Shown here in pieces: positions 38,597 to 47,650 of a stretch of 64,000 nt of DNA. Every line of letters starts with the position of its first letter. Position 1 is the first letter of the stretch. A program made the position numbers and the translations under genes. The notes under the pieces are model-generated. The model was given only the letters and a program-made list of their open reading frames with translations. It searched no databases and was not told the DNA's origin. The stretch comes from Polynucleobacter sp. MWH-UH2A (lineage in GTDB: Bacteria > Pseudomonadota > Gammaproteobacteria > Burkholderiales > Burkholderiaceae), in assembly GCF_018687195.1 (NCBI RefSeq), contig NZ_CP061321.1, positions 682,001 through 746,000 of the forward strand, in the 5' to 3' direction.

Positions 38597-39427
38597 ATGG
38601 CCATCATGAGCTCTAAATCTATTGTGATTACCAGGCCGAGTGGTCAAGCGCGGCAGCAAGTGGAATTGCTGCATAAAGCGATTGAACAAAGCGGTATCAA
38701 CTCATCATCGGTCAATATTATTTCTTTACCTTTGTTAACAATTGTTCCAAAAGACAATGAACAGTTAGCTGACCATATTGCTAGCGCACTAAAGGATGCG
38801 GATTTGGCTATCTTTGTTAGTCCAAATGCGATTGAAAGTGTGATGCGCTTACTTGAGCGTAACTGGCAAGATTTTTCTAAGAAGATCATTCCCATAGGGG
38901 TCATGGGTGGAAGTAGTCGCTTAGCATTAAATAATCATGGAATTGGTCTTGAGAAATCTCCCACTCCAGTGCTAATGCCACAAGATAATGGGCAATGGGA
39001 TTCTGAAGGCTTGTGGCAAGAATTGCAAAAGCTTGATTGGGATTGGACTACCAAAAAAATTATTCTCTTTAAAGGCGATGGTGGCCGTGAGTGGCTCGCC
39101 GATACCCTTAAAAAGGCTGGAGCTACAGTAGAAGCCATTTCCACCTATTCTCGTATTCCTTTAGATCTTGATAATCCTGCGTGGCAGTCCATTAGAGCAA
39201 TGGACTTTTCAACATCGCTGTGGATATTGACCTCTTCAGAAGCGGTGCGATATTTGGGGGTCGTTGCAAAAGATCAGCTTGCACAAAATCTAAGCCATGC
39301 ATCGGCAATATGCCCGCATGACAATATTACAGATGCAGCTGAAGCGATTGGTTTTGGTGAAGTCTTCACAACGGAACCGGGCGATGAAGCCATGATGAAA
39401 GCCGCAGTAACTTGGCTCTCGATGTAG
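38597..39427 (+). CDS. hemD: Uroporphyrinogen-III synthase
   Basis: Closes and inverts ring D of hydroxymethylbilane to make uroporphyrinogen III. The 276 residues start SKSIVITRPSGQARQQVELL, the usual HemD opening, with two Rossmann-like lobes; AIFVSPNAIESVMRLL is near residue 74, and TSSEAVRYLG near 213 matches the conserved TS-S motif. HemD is a weakly conserved family, so the call also rests on the position right after hemC. An internal ATG at 38606 is an equally good start. No HemX/HemY-like genes follow, since ubiC converges from the other strand. Confidence 0.9.
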   Translation: MAIMSSKSIVITRPSGQARQQVELLHKAIEQSGINSSSVNIISLPLLTIVPKDNEQLADHIASALKDADLAIFVSPNAIESVMRLLERNWQDFSKKIIPIGVMGGSSRLALNNHGIGLEKSPTPVLMPQDNGQWDSEGLWQELQKLDWDWTTKKIILFKGDGGREWLADTLKKAGATVEAISTYSRIPLDLDNPAWQSIRAMDFSTSLWILTSSEAVRYLGVVAKDQLAQNLSHASAICPHDNITDAAEAIGFGEVFTTEPGDEAMMKAAVTWLSM

Positions 39428-39453
39428 GCGTTTTGCATCCTACTTGTACGCAA

Positions 39454-40026
39454 TCAAGATGCGCTGTATTCGAGTAGGGCCGGAAGAAAAACTTCGTTGA
39501 CCAAAATTGGATGGCCCTTTAAGCGATATAGGGTGCGGCGCGCCCAAAGAGGCGAGGGCAATGTGATGCCACTCTTGTTAAATCCCTTCCATAGCGGGCT
39601 ACCCTGATCGATGCGCGCAATGTCACGCAAAGGCCTAGCCTTTGAATGCATCCGAGTTTTGCTAAACAGAACCGCCCCAAGAGGCCTTGTGCCTAAGCGC
39701 AAAATCGAATGATTGCTACCACTTGAACTCAAGGTAGGAATGATGCTGCGGGCGATGACGAGTGGTGTTTCATTGGCACAGAGCAATACCTCTCTCACTC
39801 GGCAACGTTTAATTCTGTTCCGAAATGAAAGGAGTTCATCATCATGCAAAGATTGAGGGCGATCTCGTAAAACCTTAACGGTTAACTTTTGGCCAATCGC
39901 TTTCTCAATCTTTTGCGTAAGTGACCCGGTGTCGCTTAACCATGGCTGCCACTGAAGTGGCGCCCGATGAATTTCACCGGAATCGACTCGATTCCATGCA
40001 GAACGGAGACGATTACGGTGAGACAT
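39454..40026 (-). CDS. ubiC: Chorismate--pyruvate lyase
   Basis: Splits chorismate into 4-hydroxybenzoate and pyruvate, the entry to ubiquinone synthesis. 190 residues. The family pattern is visible as WLSDTGSLTQKIE near residue 29 and, further on, VREVLLCANETPLVIARSIIP near 77-97, LGTRPLGAVLF near 111 and WARRTLYRLKGHPILVNEVFLP near 161-182. It begins two bases after the helicase stop on the same strand, so it may be expressed with rhlE. Confidence 0.92.
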   Translation of the reverse strand: MSHRNRLRSAWNRVDSGEIHRAPLQWQPWLSDTGSLTQKIEKAIGQKLTVKVLRDRPQSLHDDELLSFRNRIKRCRVREVLLCANETPLVIARSIIPTLSSSGSNHSILRLGTRPLGAVLFSKTRMHSKARPLRDIARIDQGSPLWKGFNKSGITLPSPLWARRTLYRLKGHPILVNEVFLPALLEYSAS

Positions 40027-40028
40027 AT

Positions 40029-41525
40029 TTAGCTACCGCTAAAGTTACGACGTTGGCTGCCAGACTTGGGTTTCGCAAAGCGAGGACCCGCTGGACGACT
40101 TGGACGAGAGTCTGCAGAGCGTGCAGGACGTGAATCGGCTGAGCGGCTTGGACGGGAGTCACCAAAACGGTTTCCACCATCTTTATTTCCGCCAAAACGG
40201 GATTCAGATCGTGCGCCAGAGCCATAACGACCACCACCGCTACCACCGCCACCGCCGGAGCGATTGCCACCAAAGCCACCACCGGAGCGATTACCAGAAC
40301 GGCCGCCACCAGAGCGATTGCCACCACCAAAACTGGGTTTAGCTTGTGGCTCCAGTCCTGCGATTACAGAAGCAACGATGTCTTGCTGGGTGAAGCGTTC
40401 AATATTGCGAATCTTCGCGCGATCACGATGCTCAACCAAGGTAATGGCAACCCCATTGCGACCTGCACGACCAGTACGACCAATGCGGTGTGTGTAGTCT
40501 TCCGGTTTCATGGGTAGACCAAAGTTAATCACGTGGCTAATGCGTGGTACGTCAATACCTCGAGCAGCAACATCGGTTGCGACCAAAATCTTGGTGTGAC
40601 CTTTACGCAAGGACTCTAGACGACGCATGCGAACTGCTTGGGGCATTGCGCCATGGAGTGCAGTTGCCTCATAGCCATTAGAGCGCAATGTATCAGCAAT
40701 CTTTTCGCTTTCTACTTGCGTGCTTGCAAACACCACAGCCTGATCCAAAGAGGCATCGGCCAGAATGTGCTCTAGCAACTTGTGCTTGTGAGACATGCTG
40801 TCAGCCCAGTGCAATTTCTGTTCAATATTGGCGTGCTTTTCACCAGCATGTGCAAGCTCAATGCGTTTTGCATCCGTAGTCAACTCATTTGCCAAAGACA
40901 TGATCTTGGGTGCAAAGGTTGCAGAGAACATTAAGGTTTGCTTGCGACCTGCGCAGCGTTGATCAATCGCTTCTAGATCTTCAGCAAATCCCATGTCGAG
41001 CATGCGATCTGCTTCGTCGATTACTAGTTGCTGTACATCATCTAAGCGAATTGCTTTGCTATCACATAGATCCAGCAATCGACCTGGGGTAGCAACTACC
41101 AGTAAAGCACCTTTAAGGGCTTGAATTTGTTTGCCATAAGGCATACCGCCCATGATTGTGGCAATGCGAATACCTTTCATGCCACGCACGAAATTTACCG
41201 CATCAGCAGCAACTTGTTGTGCTAACTCACGAGTAGGGCAGAGCACAAGAATCTTAGGTTGTGCGCGACCTGGAACTGGTGAGTTTTTAGGGTTGTCTTC
41301 AATGAGTTGATGAATGATTGGCAATAAAAAGGCTGCGGTTTTCCCGCTACCAGTTTGGCTGCTAACCAATAAATCTCCACCTTCTAAAGCCGCAGGAATA
41401 ACCTGTGCTTGAACAGGAGTGGCTTGAGTAAAGCCGAGCTCTGCAATGTTTTTAAGTAGTGGCGCCGCTAAGGCGAAATTCTGGAATTCAGATCCAGTCT
41501 GTTTAGTTTCTTTAGAAAAAGTCAT
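40029..41525 (-). CDS. rhlE: DEAD-box ATP-dependent RNA helicase, RhlE type
   Basis: ATP-dependent RNA unwinding, probably in ribosome assembly or RNA decay. I start at the ATG at 41523-41525 (MTFSKETKQTGSEFQNFALA), which has AAGGAG upstream and gives 498 residues; 69 further codons are open upstream but do not look like helicase. Motifs: Q-motif GFTQATPVQAQVIP, Walker A SQTGSGKTAAF, PTRELAQQ, DEAD box VIDEADRMLDMGF, SAT (FSATF), and HRIGRTGRAGRNG. The last 110 residues are a Gly/Arg/Ser-rich tail (repeated NRSGGG, then RPSRSADSRPAR), an unstructured RNA-binding region. A hairpin covers its ribosome-binding site. Confidence 0.95.
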   Translation of the reverse strand: MTFSKETKQTGSEFQNFALAAPLLKNIAELGFTQATPVQAQVIPAALEGGDLLVSSQTGSGKTAAFLLPIIHQLIEDNPKNSPVPGRAQPKILVLCPTRELAQQVAADAVNFVRGMKGIRIATIMGGMPYGKQIQALKGALLVVATPGRLLDLCDSKAIRLDDVQQLVIDEADRMLDMGFAEDLEAIDQRCAGRKQTLMFSATFAPKIMSLANELTTDAKRIELAHAGEKHANIEQKLHWADSMSHKHKLLEHILADASLDQAVVFASTQVESEKIADTLRSNGYEATALHGAMPQAVRMRRLESLRKGHTKILVATDVAARGIDVPRISHVINFGLPMKPEDYTHRIGRTGRAGRNGVAITLVEHRDRAKIRNIERFTQQDIVASVIAGLEPQAKPSFGGGNRSGGGRSGNRSGGGFGGNRSGGGGGSGGGRYGSGARSESRFGGNKDGGNRFGDSRPSRSADSRPARSADSRPSRPAGPRFAKPKSGSQRRNFSGS

Positions 41526-41533
41526 GCTATTAC

Positions 41534-41554
41534 ACATCTCCTTTTGAGAGATGT
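41534..41554 (-). promoter_or_regulatory. Hairpin covering the rhlE ribosome-binding site
   Basis: In the mRNA, ACATCTC pairs with GAGATGT around a 7-base TCAAAAG loop, so the AAAAGGAG Shine-Dalgarno is split between loop and stem. It ends nine bases before the chosen ATG. The start of rhlE translation could therefore respond to RNA structure, for example with temperature or helicase level. Confidence 0.5.
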
Positions 41555-41789
41555 CTCCGTATGTTGCACTTATGTTTTTTGAAGTGCGATGGTCAAGGGC
41601 ATCGACCATCAGACAGGCGGCAGCGCGATTTTGTTTCCGGTTGTCCCGGGGTTTAGGGCTTATAGCTTCTAAACGGTGCGCTGAAATATAGCTGGGGGGC
41701 GATGAATCATATTGCTTAAAAAAGCCTCTCATTATGACACTCTGAGTGCGTAATTACAAGGGTTTTCCCGAATTAATTATGATGTGGGG

Positions 41790-42467
41790 ATGGAATGGAG
41801 TGCATTTACCCTTTTATCGCCAGCAAATGCCGGAATAGCGGATTTCTCAAGCTATTTGCTGGGAACCTTGCTCATTATTTTGTTGCCAGGCCCAAACTCG
41901 CTTTATGTGCTGACGATTTCTACACAAAAGGGATGGCGCCATGGTGCTTGGGGCGCGATTGGTATTTTTATCGGCGACTCTATTCTGATGATCGCTATTG
42001 CTTTGGGTGCGGCATCAATGTTGATGTCATCCCCAGTGCTTTTTCAGTCGGTGCGGATTGCTGGCGCCTTGTACTTAGGGTGGATGGGTCTCGGATTATT
42101 GCGTAGTGGGCAACAACGTTGGATCTCTTCTGCAAAAACGGGCGCTTATGAAATTCAAGCGCGCCTGATGCAATTGCATCCATTGGTCGCGGCTTTATCA
42201 CTCTCATTAACCAATCCCAAGGCGATCTTTTTCTTTATTGCATTCTTCTCGCAATTTATTCGCCCAGACTTTGCTTATCCTGCATATACCTTTATGTATC
42301 TTGCAGTTGTTCTGCAAATGATGAGTATGGCCTACCTAACAGGCTTAATTTTTGCGGGCCAATATTTCTCGAGCTATTTCCAAAGCCGTCAGCGTTTGGC
42401 GGCAGCCCTGTGGCTTATTACCGGAATTCTATTTATCAGTTTTGCCATTCGATTGGCATTGGCCTGA
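41790..42467 (+). CDS. LysE/RhtB-family amino-acid exporter (LeuE-like)
   Basis: Six-helix membrane protein of the LysE superfamily, about 225 residues from the ATG at 41790; a GTG two codons upstream is also open. The signature LLPGPNSLYVLTISTQKGWRHGAWGAIGIFIGD (near residues 34-66) is the conserved GPN-containing helix pair, and LSLTNPKAIFFFIAFFSQF near 138 is the second repeat. The sequence leans to the LeuE leucine-export branch, but the substrate is uncertain. Divergent from rhlE. Confidence 0.88.
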   Translation: MEWSAFTLLSPANAGIADFSSYLLGTLLIILLPGPNSLYVLTISTQKGWRHGAWGAIGIFIGDSILMIAIALGAASMLMSSPVLFQSVRIAGALYLGWMGLGLLRSGQQRWISSAKTGAYEIQARLMQLHPLVAALSLSLTNPKAIFFFIAFFSQFIRPDFAYPAYTFMYLAVVLQMMSMAYLTGLIFAGQYFSSYFQSRQRLAAALWLITGILFISFAIRLALA

Positions 42468-42485
42468 TCGAAGCAGTCGATCAAC

Positions 42486-43883
42486 TCACTGCAAACGTTT
42501 TAATAATCGCGCTGTCTTGTTCCCATAGGGTGGGCGAGCGGGTTTAGTGCCCTTGAAGAGCCCAGTTCCTAAGAAGCCCCGAACATCTAGTATGGATTTT
42601 TGGTGACTAAAGGTATCAAATCCAGCTTTCCCGTGATAGCTGCCCATGCCGCTGGCGCCTGCTCCACCGAACGGTAGGTTCTCAATGGCGGCATGCAAGA
42701 AGACATCATTAATTGTTACGCCACCAGAGCGAGTTTCTTGTAACACTTGCTCTAATTGCTTTTTGTTTTTGCCAAACCAATAAAGGGCTAATGGGTTTGG
42801 CCTTTGATTGATGTAAGTAATTGCCGCGCTTGTGTTTTCAATAACAACAATTGGCAAGATTGGCCCAAAAATTTCCTCATGCAATACCCTCGCATCTGCT
42901 GGAGTATGAATGAGAGCAACTGGTTCAAAGCGACGTGCGCCAGCTCCAGGATTTTGAAGAAGTGCAATGGGCTTGGCGCCACGATCAATCGCATCACTTA
43001 ATAAATGCTGCCAATTCTGCAATTGAATATCATCGATTGGTCCAGTTAATTCTTCAGGATTGCTAGATTGTGTTTGTGCTGCAATCTGTAATTCTTTAAC
43101 TAAAGCCTCAAGTTGATGAGCTTCTACTAATACATAATCTGGTGCAACACAGGTCTGACCATTGTTGAGTAATTTGCCATACACAATAGCCTCGGCCGCA
43201 TCTTTAAGCTTGGCAGAAGGGTCAACTATTGCTGGAGTTTTACCGCCAAGCTCCAGAGTAACGGGTGTAAGGCTTTCAGAGGCAGCCCGCATTACTTTCT
43301 TAGCAATGGCTTCAGAGCCCGTGAAGAAAAGATGGGCAAAGGGTAGGGCGGCAAATTGCTCGGCTACCTCAGCACTACCAGTGCTCACACAAAATTCAGT
43401 TGGGTGAAAGTATTCCTGGATAAGGCTAGCCAGGAACCCTGAGGTGCGAGAGCTGCGCTCTGATGGCTTGAGCCAAACACGATTACCTGCTGCAAAAGCG
43501 GAGATGGCTGGCAGAAGTGCTAGCTGTACTGGATAGTTCCATGGACTGATAATGCCAACGACACCGATCGATTGACTTTCAATCCATGCTTGAGAGGATC
43601 CTAAATGCGATGGCGTTTCCATTTGCACCGGCTTCATCCAATCCTTTAAATGCTTGCGTACAAACTTGCAGGCTTGATACACCATCTGAAATTCAGCAAG
43701 TCGCGTTTCCATAGGGTGGCGTACGCCAAAATCCGCGGTGAGCGCTTTGCATAGCTTTTCTTCATTAGCTTTAATCATTTTTTCAATTCGCCCAATACGC
43801 TCGAGTCGAACTTCGATGCTGGGATTGGGTTCAGCCGCATAGGCTGCTTTGATTTCATCAAGCTGAATGGTGAAGCGATTCAT
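42486..43883 (-). CDS. Aldehyde dehydrogenase, coniferyl-aldehyde-dehydrogenase-like
   Basis: NAD(P)-dependent aldehyde oxidation, 465 residues. It carries GIISPWNYPVQLALLP near 110 (cofactor cleft), VTLELGGKTPAIV near 206 with the general-base Glu, NNGQTCVAPDYVL near 238 with the catalytic Cys, and EIFGPILPIV near 338. The C-terminus PFGGAGASGMGSYHGKAGFDTFSHQKS is typical of the short class 3-like group that includes coniferyl aldehyde dehydrogenase. An aromatic (lignin-derived) or fatty aldehyde substrate is likely. No lignin catabolic genes are adjacent, so the substrate stays open. Confidence 0.9.
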   Translation of the reverse strand: MNRFTIQLDEIKAAYAAEPNPSIEVRLERIGRIEKMIKANEEKLCKALTADFGVRHPMETRLAEFQMVYQACKFVRKHLKDWMKPVQMETPSHLGSSQAWIESQSIGVVGIISPWNYPVQLALLPAISAFAAGNRVWLKPSERSSRTSGFLASLIQEYFHPTEFCVSTGSAEVAEQFAALPFAHLFFTGSEAIAKKVMRAASESLTPVTLELGGKTPAIVDPSAKLKDAAEAIVYGKLLNNGQTCVAPDYVLVEAHQLEALVKELQIAAQTQSSNPEELTGPIDDIQLQNWQHLLSDAIDRGAKPIALLQNPGAGARRFEPVALIHTPADARVLHEEIFGPILPIVVIENTSAAITYINQRPNPLALYWFGKNKKQLEQVLQETRSGGVTINDVFLHAAIENLPFGGAGASGMGSYHGKAGFDTFSHQKSILDVRGFLGTGLFKGTKPARPPYGNKTARLLKRLQ

Positions 43884-43959
43884 GGCGTATTAATTAATGG
43901 ATAAATAAGGTGATGATTTAGGTTTGGCAGGGATTTCAATAAGGCATTAGGATAAAGCT

Positions 43960-44532
43960 ATGAATGAATCTTTCGATAAAAACCCATCCCATCTTGAGCG
44001 AGCCACCTTGGGCGGCGGTTGCTTTTGGTGTCTTGAGGCTGTTTACCAGCAAATACAGGGGGTTAAAACGGTGGTTTCTGGCTACGCTGGCGGGGCGTTA
44101 CCAAGTCCCTCTTATGAGGCGGTATGTACAGGCACCACAGGCCATGCAGAAATCGTGGATATCGAGTTTGATCCTCAAGTAATTACCTATCGAGATCTTT
44201 TGGAGATTTTCTTTGTGATTCATGATCCCACTACTTTGAACTATCAAGGCAATGATCATGGTACGCAATACCGCTCAGTAATTTTTACCCATAGCGATGA
44301 GCAACTTAACATTGCTCAAGAGGTAGTTCGTGAGCTGGAAGCTTCAAGGATTTATCGCAATCCAGTGGTTACGCAAATTGAATCTGCGCCAATCATTTAT
44401 CCAGCGGAAGACTATCACCAGAATTATTTTCAGCAACACCCTAACCAGGGATATTGCGCATTTGTGGTTGCGCCTAAGCTAGAAAAATTCAGGACGAAAT
44501 TTCAATCTCTAATCGCCCCGAAATATCAGTAA
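43960..44532 (+). CDS. msrA: Peptide methionine (S)-S-oxide reductase
   Basis: Repairs methionine-S-sulfoxide in proteins. 190 residues with the active site GGGCFWCLEAVYQ (catalytic Cys21, second Cys24), YAGGALPSPSYEAVCTGTTGHAE near 45-67, and FFVIHDPTTLNYQGNDHGTQYRS near 88. There is no fused MsrB domain and no signal peptide, so it acts in the cytoplasm. It converges with pdxH. Confidence 0.97.
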   Translation: MNESFDKNPSHLERATLGGGCFWCLEAVYQQIQGVKTVVSGYAGGALPSPSYEAVCTGTTGHAEIVDIEFDPQVITYRDLLEIFFVIHDPTTLNYQGNDHGTQYRSVIFTHSDEQLNIAQEVVRELEASRIYRNPVVTQIESAPIIYPAEDYHQNYFQQHPNQGYCAFVVAPKLEKFRTKFQSLIAPKYQ

Positions 44533-44550
44533 GCTAAGTGCCAACAGGAC

Positions 44551-45210
44551 TTAGGGTGCAAGTCGATTGATTTCCCACTTGTCGCCGCTGAGTTCGTCCC
44601 GAGGTTCGCCCCTGAGTTGGTAGTGGATGCGATCATGTAATCGAGAAGGGCGACCTTGCCAAAACTCAATCTCAGTAGGTCGCAAACGGTAACCGCCCCA
44701 GTGTTCTGGTCGAGGTGGGTTTTGACCAAACTCAGCTTTGAATTTTTTCTCCGCGGCCTCAAGGAATTCTCGATTGGGGATGGCTGCGCTCTGGGGTGAA
44801 GCCCAGGCGCCGATCCGTGATGCGGCTGGCCGCGAATGAAAGTATTGGTCACTTTCAGAAGCGGCAACTTTTTCAACAATGCCTTTAATGCGCACTTGTC
44901 GCTCCAGTTCATGCCAATGAAAGAGTAGCGCTGCCTGTGGGCGAGAGGCTAATTCTTTGCCTTTTTGGCTCTCGTAGTTGGTAAAAAACGTAAAGCCATT
45001 TTCGTCAGCGCCTTTTAGTAAGACAATACGGGCTGATGGATTTCCTGCTTGATCGGCAGTGGCCAGCGTCATTGAGTTGGGTTCTGGACACTCCGCTTTG
45101 ATTGCTTGGTCAAACCACAGTTGAAAGAGGGGTAGTGGTTGATGGGGTACTTCGGTTTCCGAAAGCTGTCCAAGGGTATAGTTTTTGCGAAGCTGGGCAA
45201 TGGAGTTCAT
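44551..45210 (-). CDS. pdxH: Pyridoxamine 5'-phosphate oxidase
   Basis: FMN enzyme that oxidises pyridoxine or pyridoxamine phosphate to pyridoxal phosphate, the cofactor of enzymes such as the decarboxylase at 31503. The 219 residues contain [40 protein letters not shown] (41-80), [17 protein letters not shown], and the C-terminal signature [26 protein letters not shown] with conserved Arg and His. Divergent from tcdA, 20 bases apart. Confidence 0.97.
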   Translation of the reverse strand: MNSIAQLRKNYTLGQLSETEVPHQPLPLFQLWFDQAIKAECPEPNSMTLATADQAGNPSARIVLLKGADENGFTFFTNYESQKGKELASRPQAALLFHWHELERQVRIKGIVEKVAASESDQYFHSRPAASRIGAWASPQSAAIPNREFLEAAEKKFKAEFGQNPPRPEHWGGYRLRPTEIEFWQGRPSRLHDRIHYQLRGEPRDELSGDKWEINRLAP

Positions 45211-45230
45211 TTATTCAGTATAAAGAGGCT

Positions 45231-45998
45231 ATGGCAGAAAACAAGACAGAAATGAAGGCAGAAAGCAGCATTGAAGATCGCCGTTTTGGGGGCGTATCTA
45301 GACTCTATGGATCCGATCTGCGCCTGAAGTTCCAAAATGCCACGGTAGTGGTAGCTGGACTTGGCGGGGTTGGTTCATGGGCTGCCGAGTCGCTTGCTCG
45401 TACAGGAATTGGCCATCTCGTTTTAGTAGATTTAGATCACATTGCAGAGAGTAATACCAATCGCCAATTGCATGCCATAGAAGGGCAGTATGGCAAAGCG
45501 AAAGTGCAAGCGATGGCTGAACGCATTTTGCAGATCAACCCCGATATTCATTTAACGGTGTGCGATGAATTCTTAGAGTCAGATAATTTAGATCGCATCA
45601 TCCCAGCAAATGCCTATGTCTTAGATGCAACGGATTCCGTGCAAACCAAGATTGCATTATCCGTTTGGGCTCGAGCGCATAACCGTGCTTTAGTCATGTG
45701 TGGCGCTGCAGGGGGAAAGACCCAACCTACAGCAGTGCGTTGTGATGATCTATCGCGAACTGAGCAAGACGCATTGTTAGCAAAAGTACGCCAAGGTCTG
45801 CGACAAGATCATGGATTCTCAAGAAATTTAAAGCACAAGATTGGTATTCGGGCGATTTACTCTCACGAGCCAAGATCAGGCGCTTCTACCGGTGGGTTAG
45901 CCTGCTCAGGCTATGGTTCTACGGTTATGGTGACTGCGGCTTGTGGCTTAGCTGCTGCAGCAGAGATTCTGAATTTAATTGGCAATGATCAGCAATAG
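45231..45998 (+). CDS. tcdA: tRNA threonylcarbamoyladenosine dehydratase
   Basis: E1-like (ThiF/MoeB fold) enzyme that cyclises t6A37 to ct6A in ANN-decoding tRNAs. I start at the ATG at 45231 (AAAGAGG just upstream), 255 residues; the 43 codons upstream lie in pdxH. RRFGGVSRLYG near residue 18, the ATP loop VVAGLGGVGSWAAESLARTGIG near 40-61, and VLDATDSVQTK near 127 match the family, and ACSGYGSTVMVTAACGLAAAAE closes it. No CsdA or CsdE partner is nearby. Confidence 0.93.
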   Translation: MAENKTEMKAESSIEDRRFGGVSRLYGSDLRLKFQNATVVVAGLGGVGSWAAESLARTGIGHLVLVDLDHIAESNTNRQLHAIEGQYGKAKVQAMAERILQINPDIHLTVCDEFLESDNLDRIIPANAYVLDATDSVQTKIALSVWARAHNRALVMCGAAGGKTQPTAVRCDDLSRTEQDALLAKVRQGLRQDHGFSRNLKHKIGIRAIYSHEPRSGASTGGLACSGYGSTVMVTAACGLAAAAEILNLIGNDQQ

Positions 45999-46255
45999 CT
46001 CGCTGGTGATCTGGCATCTTGAATTGAGCAGAAATTCCTAAGGGGATTCCCTGTAGGAAATTACTGATTCTTTTGCAGGCATAAATAAATTCCTGATAGA
46101 GCGCAATTGTTTTTAAAGACAATTTTCATTTTCTAAATTCATATTTCTCTTTTTAATCACTTTAGGAACTTTCTCCCTCTAGTGAATAGCAAAACTCCTC
46201 CCTAGACTTTGCTTCGTTGGTAAACCGCCAACAGTAAATCGAAAGGAGGTCTCTT

Positions 46256-47641
46256 TTGCAGACTGAACAAACTGGCTTGAAACGCCACCTCAAAGTACGA
46301 CACATTCGTTTGATGGCTTTAGGATCGACGATTGGCGTCGGTTTATTTTTAGGATCCGCTAGCGCTATTCAAATCGCAGGCCCATCCATTCTCTTGGGAT
46401 ACTTGCTTGCAGGAATCGTTGCCTTCATTGTGTTGCGCACCTTGGGTGAAATGGCTGTGCACGAACCCGTAGCGGGGTCTTTCGCTGCTTATGCCAATAG
46501 CTATGTTGGACCGCTCGCAGGTTATATGGTGGGTTGGGGCTATTGGACCTATTGGATTGTGGTGGGTATTGCCGAGGTGACCGCTGTCGGTATTTATATG
46601 GGCATTTGGTTTCCTGAAGTACCGCAATGGATTTGGGCCTTGTCTTCGATTGTGTTGATGGGTTTAATCAATCTCATCGCCGTGAAAGTATTTGGCGAGT
46701 TTGAGTTTTGGTTTGCGCTGATCAAGGTTGTTGCAATCGTTGCCATGATTGCATTGGGTGGTTCTGTCATTCTCTTTGGTTTTACGAATAATTGGCAGCC
46801 AATTGGCTTAAGCAATCTTTGGCAGCATGGTGGCTTTTTCCCGAATGGTGTTGAGGGAATGTTGTTTTCCTTGCAAATGGTTTTATTTGCCTACGTTGGT
46901 ATTGAGATGATCGGTCTTTCTGCTGGCGAAGCTGAAAATCCAAAGAAAACCATTCCAATGGCAATTGATTCATTGGCATGGCGAATCTTGATTTTCTACA
47001 TGGGTGCGATCTTGGTGATCTTGGCCATCTTCCCATGGAATGAAGTGGGTCAGCAGGGCAGCCCTTTCGTGGTGATGTTCGAGCGCATTGGTTTGCGTGA
47101 AGCAGCTGGGCTCATCAACTTCGTAGTGATTACCGCGGCACTTTCATCTTGTAATGCTGGAATCTTTAGTGGCGGTCGATTGTTGTATTCCTTATCTACT
47201 AATGGGTATGCGCCCGCATCATTTGCCAAGCTCTCAAGGTACGGAGTTCCGCATCGCGCCGTGATGGCCACCGTGGCGGTTTGTATGTCGGGCGTGGTCT
47301 TGAACTACTTTGTACCCGATAAGGCCTTTCAGTACATTATGGCCGCCGTGACTTTTGTAGGTCTGATGGTATGGATTGCCATTCTGTTTACCCAAATGAA
47401 ATTCCGTCGCTCTTTAACAAAAGAGCAAGTGGCTGAGCTCGGTTATCGCGCTCCGTGGTGGCCTTATTCCTCGTGGTTTGCTTTGGCATTCATCTGTTTG
47501 GTTGTAGTGCTGATGGGCTTTCATGAGGATGCGCGGATAGCTTTGATATTGGGTCCGTGCTTACTGGGCGTGTATCTCGCAATGTTCTACATCGTGGGCT
47601 TACATCGCAAAACAAAAACGCAACGTGCATTTAAATCATAG
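46256..47641 (+). CDS. APC-family amino-acid permease (probable alanine/D-serine/glycine type)
   Basis: Twelve-helix proton-coupled amino-acid importer, 461 residues. The N-terminus LKRHLKVRHIRLMALGSTIGVGLFLGSASAIQIAGPSI is the hallmark of the CycA/ProY/LysP group, and the second helix block LGEMAVHEPVAGSFAAYANSYVGP near 63-86 is typical. The start is a TTG with a near-perfect AAAGGAGG ribosome site eight bases upstream. Alanine dehydrogenase follows after nine bases, which favours L- or D-alanine as substrate; D-serine, glycine or proline are alternatives. Confidence 0.9.
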   Translation: MQTEQTGLKRHLKVRHIRLMALGSTIGVGLFLGSASAIQIAGPSILLGYLLAGIVAFIVLRTLGEMAVHEPVAGSFAAYANSYVGPLAGYMVGWGYWTYWIVVGIAEVTAVGIYMGIWFPEVPQWIWALSSIVLMGLINLIAVKVFGEFEFWFALIKVVAIVAMIALGGSVILFGFTNNWQPIGLSNLWQHGGFFPNGVEGMLFSLQMVLFAYVGIEMIGLSAGEAENPKKTIPMAIDSLAWRILIFYMGAILVILAIFPWNEVGQQGSPFVVMFERIGLREAAGLINFVVITAALSSCNAGIFSGGRLLYSLSTNGYAPASFAKLSRYGVPHRAVMATVAVCMSGVVLNYFVPDKAFQYIMAAVTFVGLMVWIAILFTQMKFRRSLTKEQVAELGYRAPWWPYSSWFALAFICLVVVLMGFHEDARIALILGPCLLGVYLAMFYIVGLHRKTKTQRAFKS

Positions 47642-47650
47642 GAGATCAAC

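Noticed and set aside
40029-40330. Short repeats near 40030-40330 that look like a tandem array
   Set aside because: They encode the Gly/Arg/Ser-rich tail of the RhlE helicase (NRSGGG repeats), not a CRISPR or DNA-level satellite; units are uneven and there are no spacers.
41526-41732. 69-codon N-terminal extension of the RhlE helicase
   Set aside because: The composition is unlike a helicase domain; a ribosome site points to the ATG at 41525; this stretch is better read as the mRNA leader.
45999-46255. Possible glycine riboswitch or terminator in the gap before the permease and ald genes
   Set aside because: No glycine-aptamer core is present, and the AATTGT/ACAATT hairpin is AT-only and weak. 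I see only a promoter region and a strong ribosome site here.
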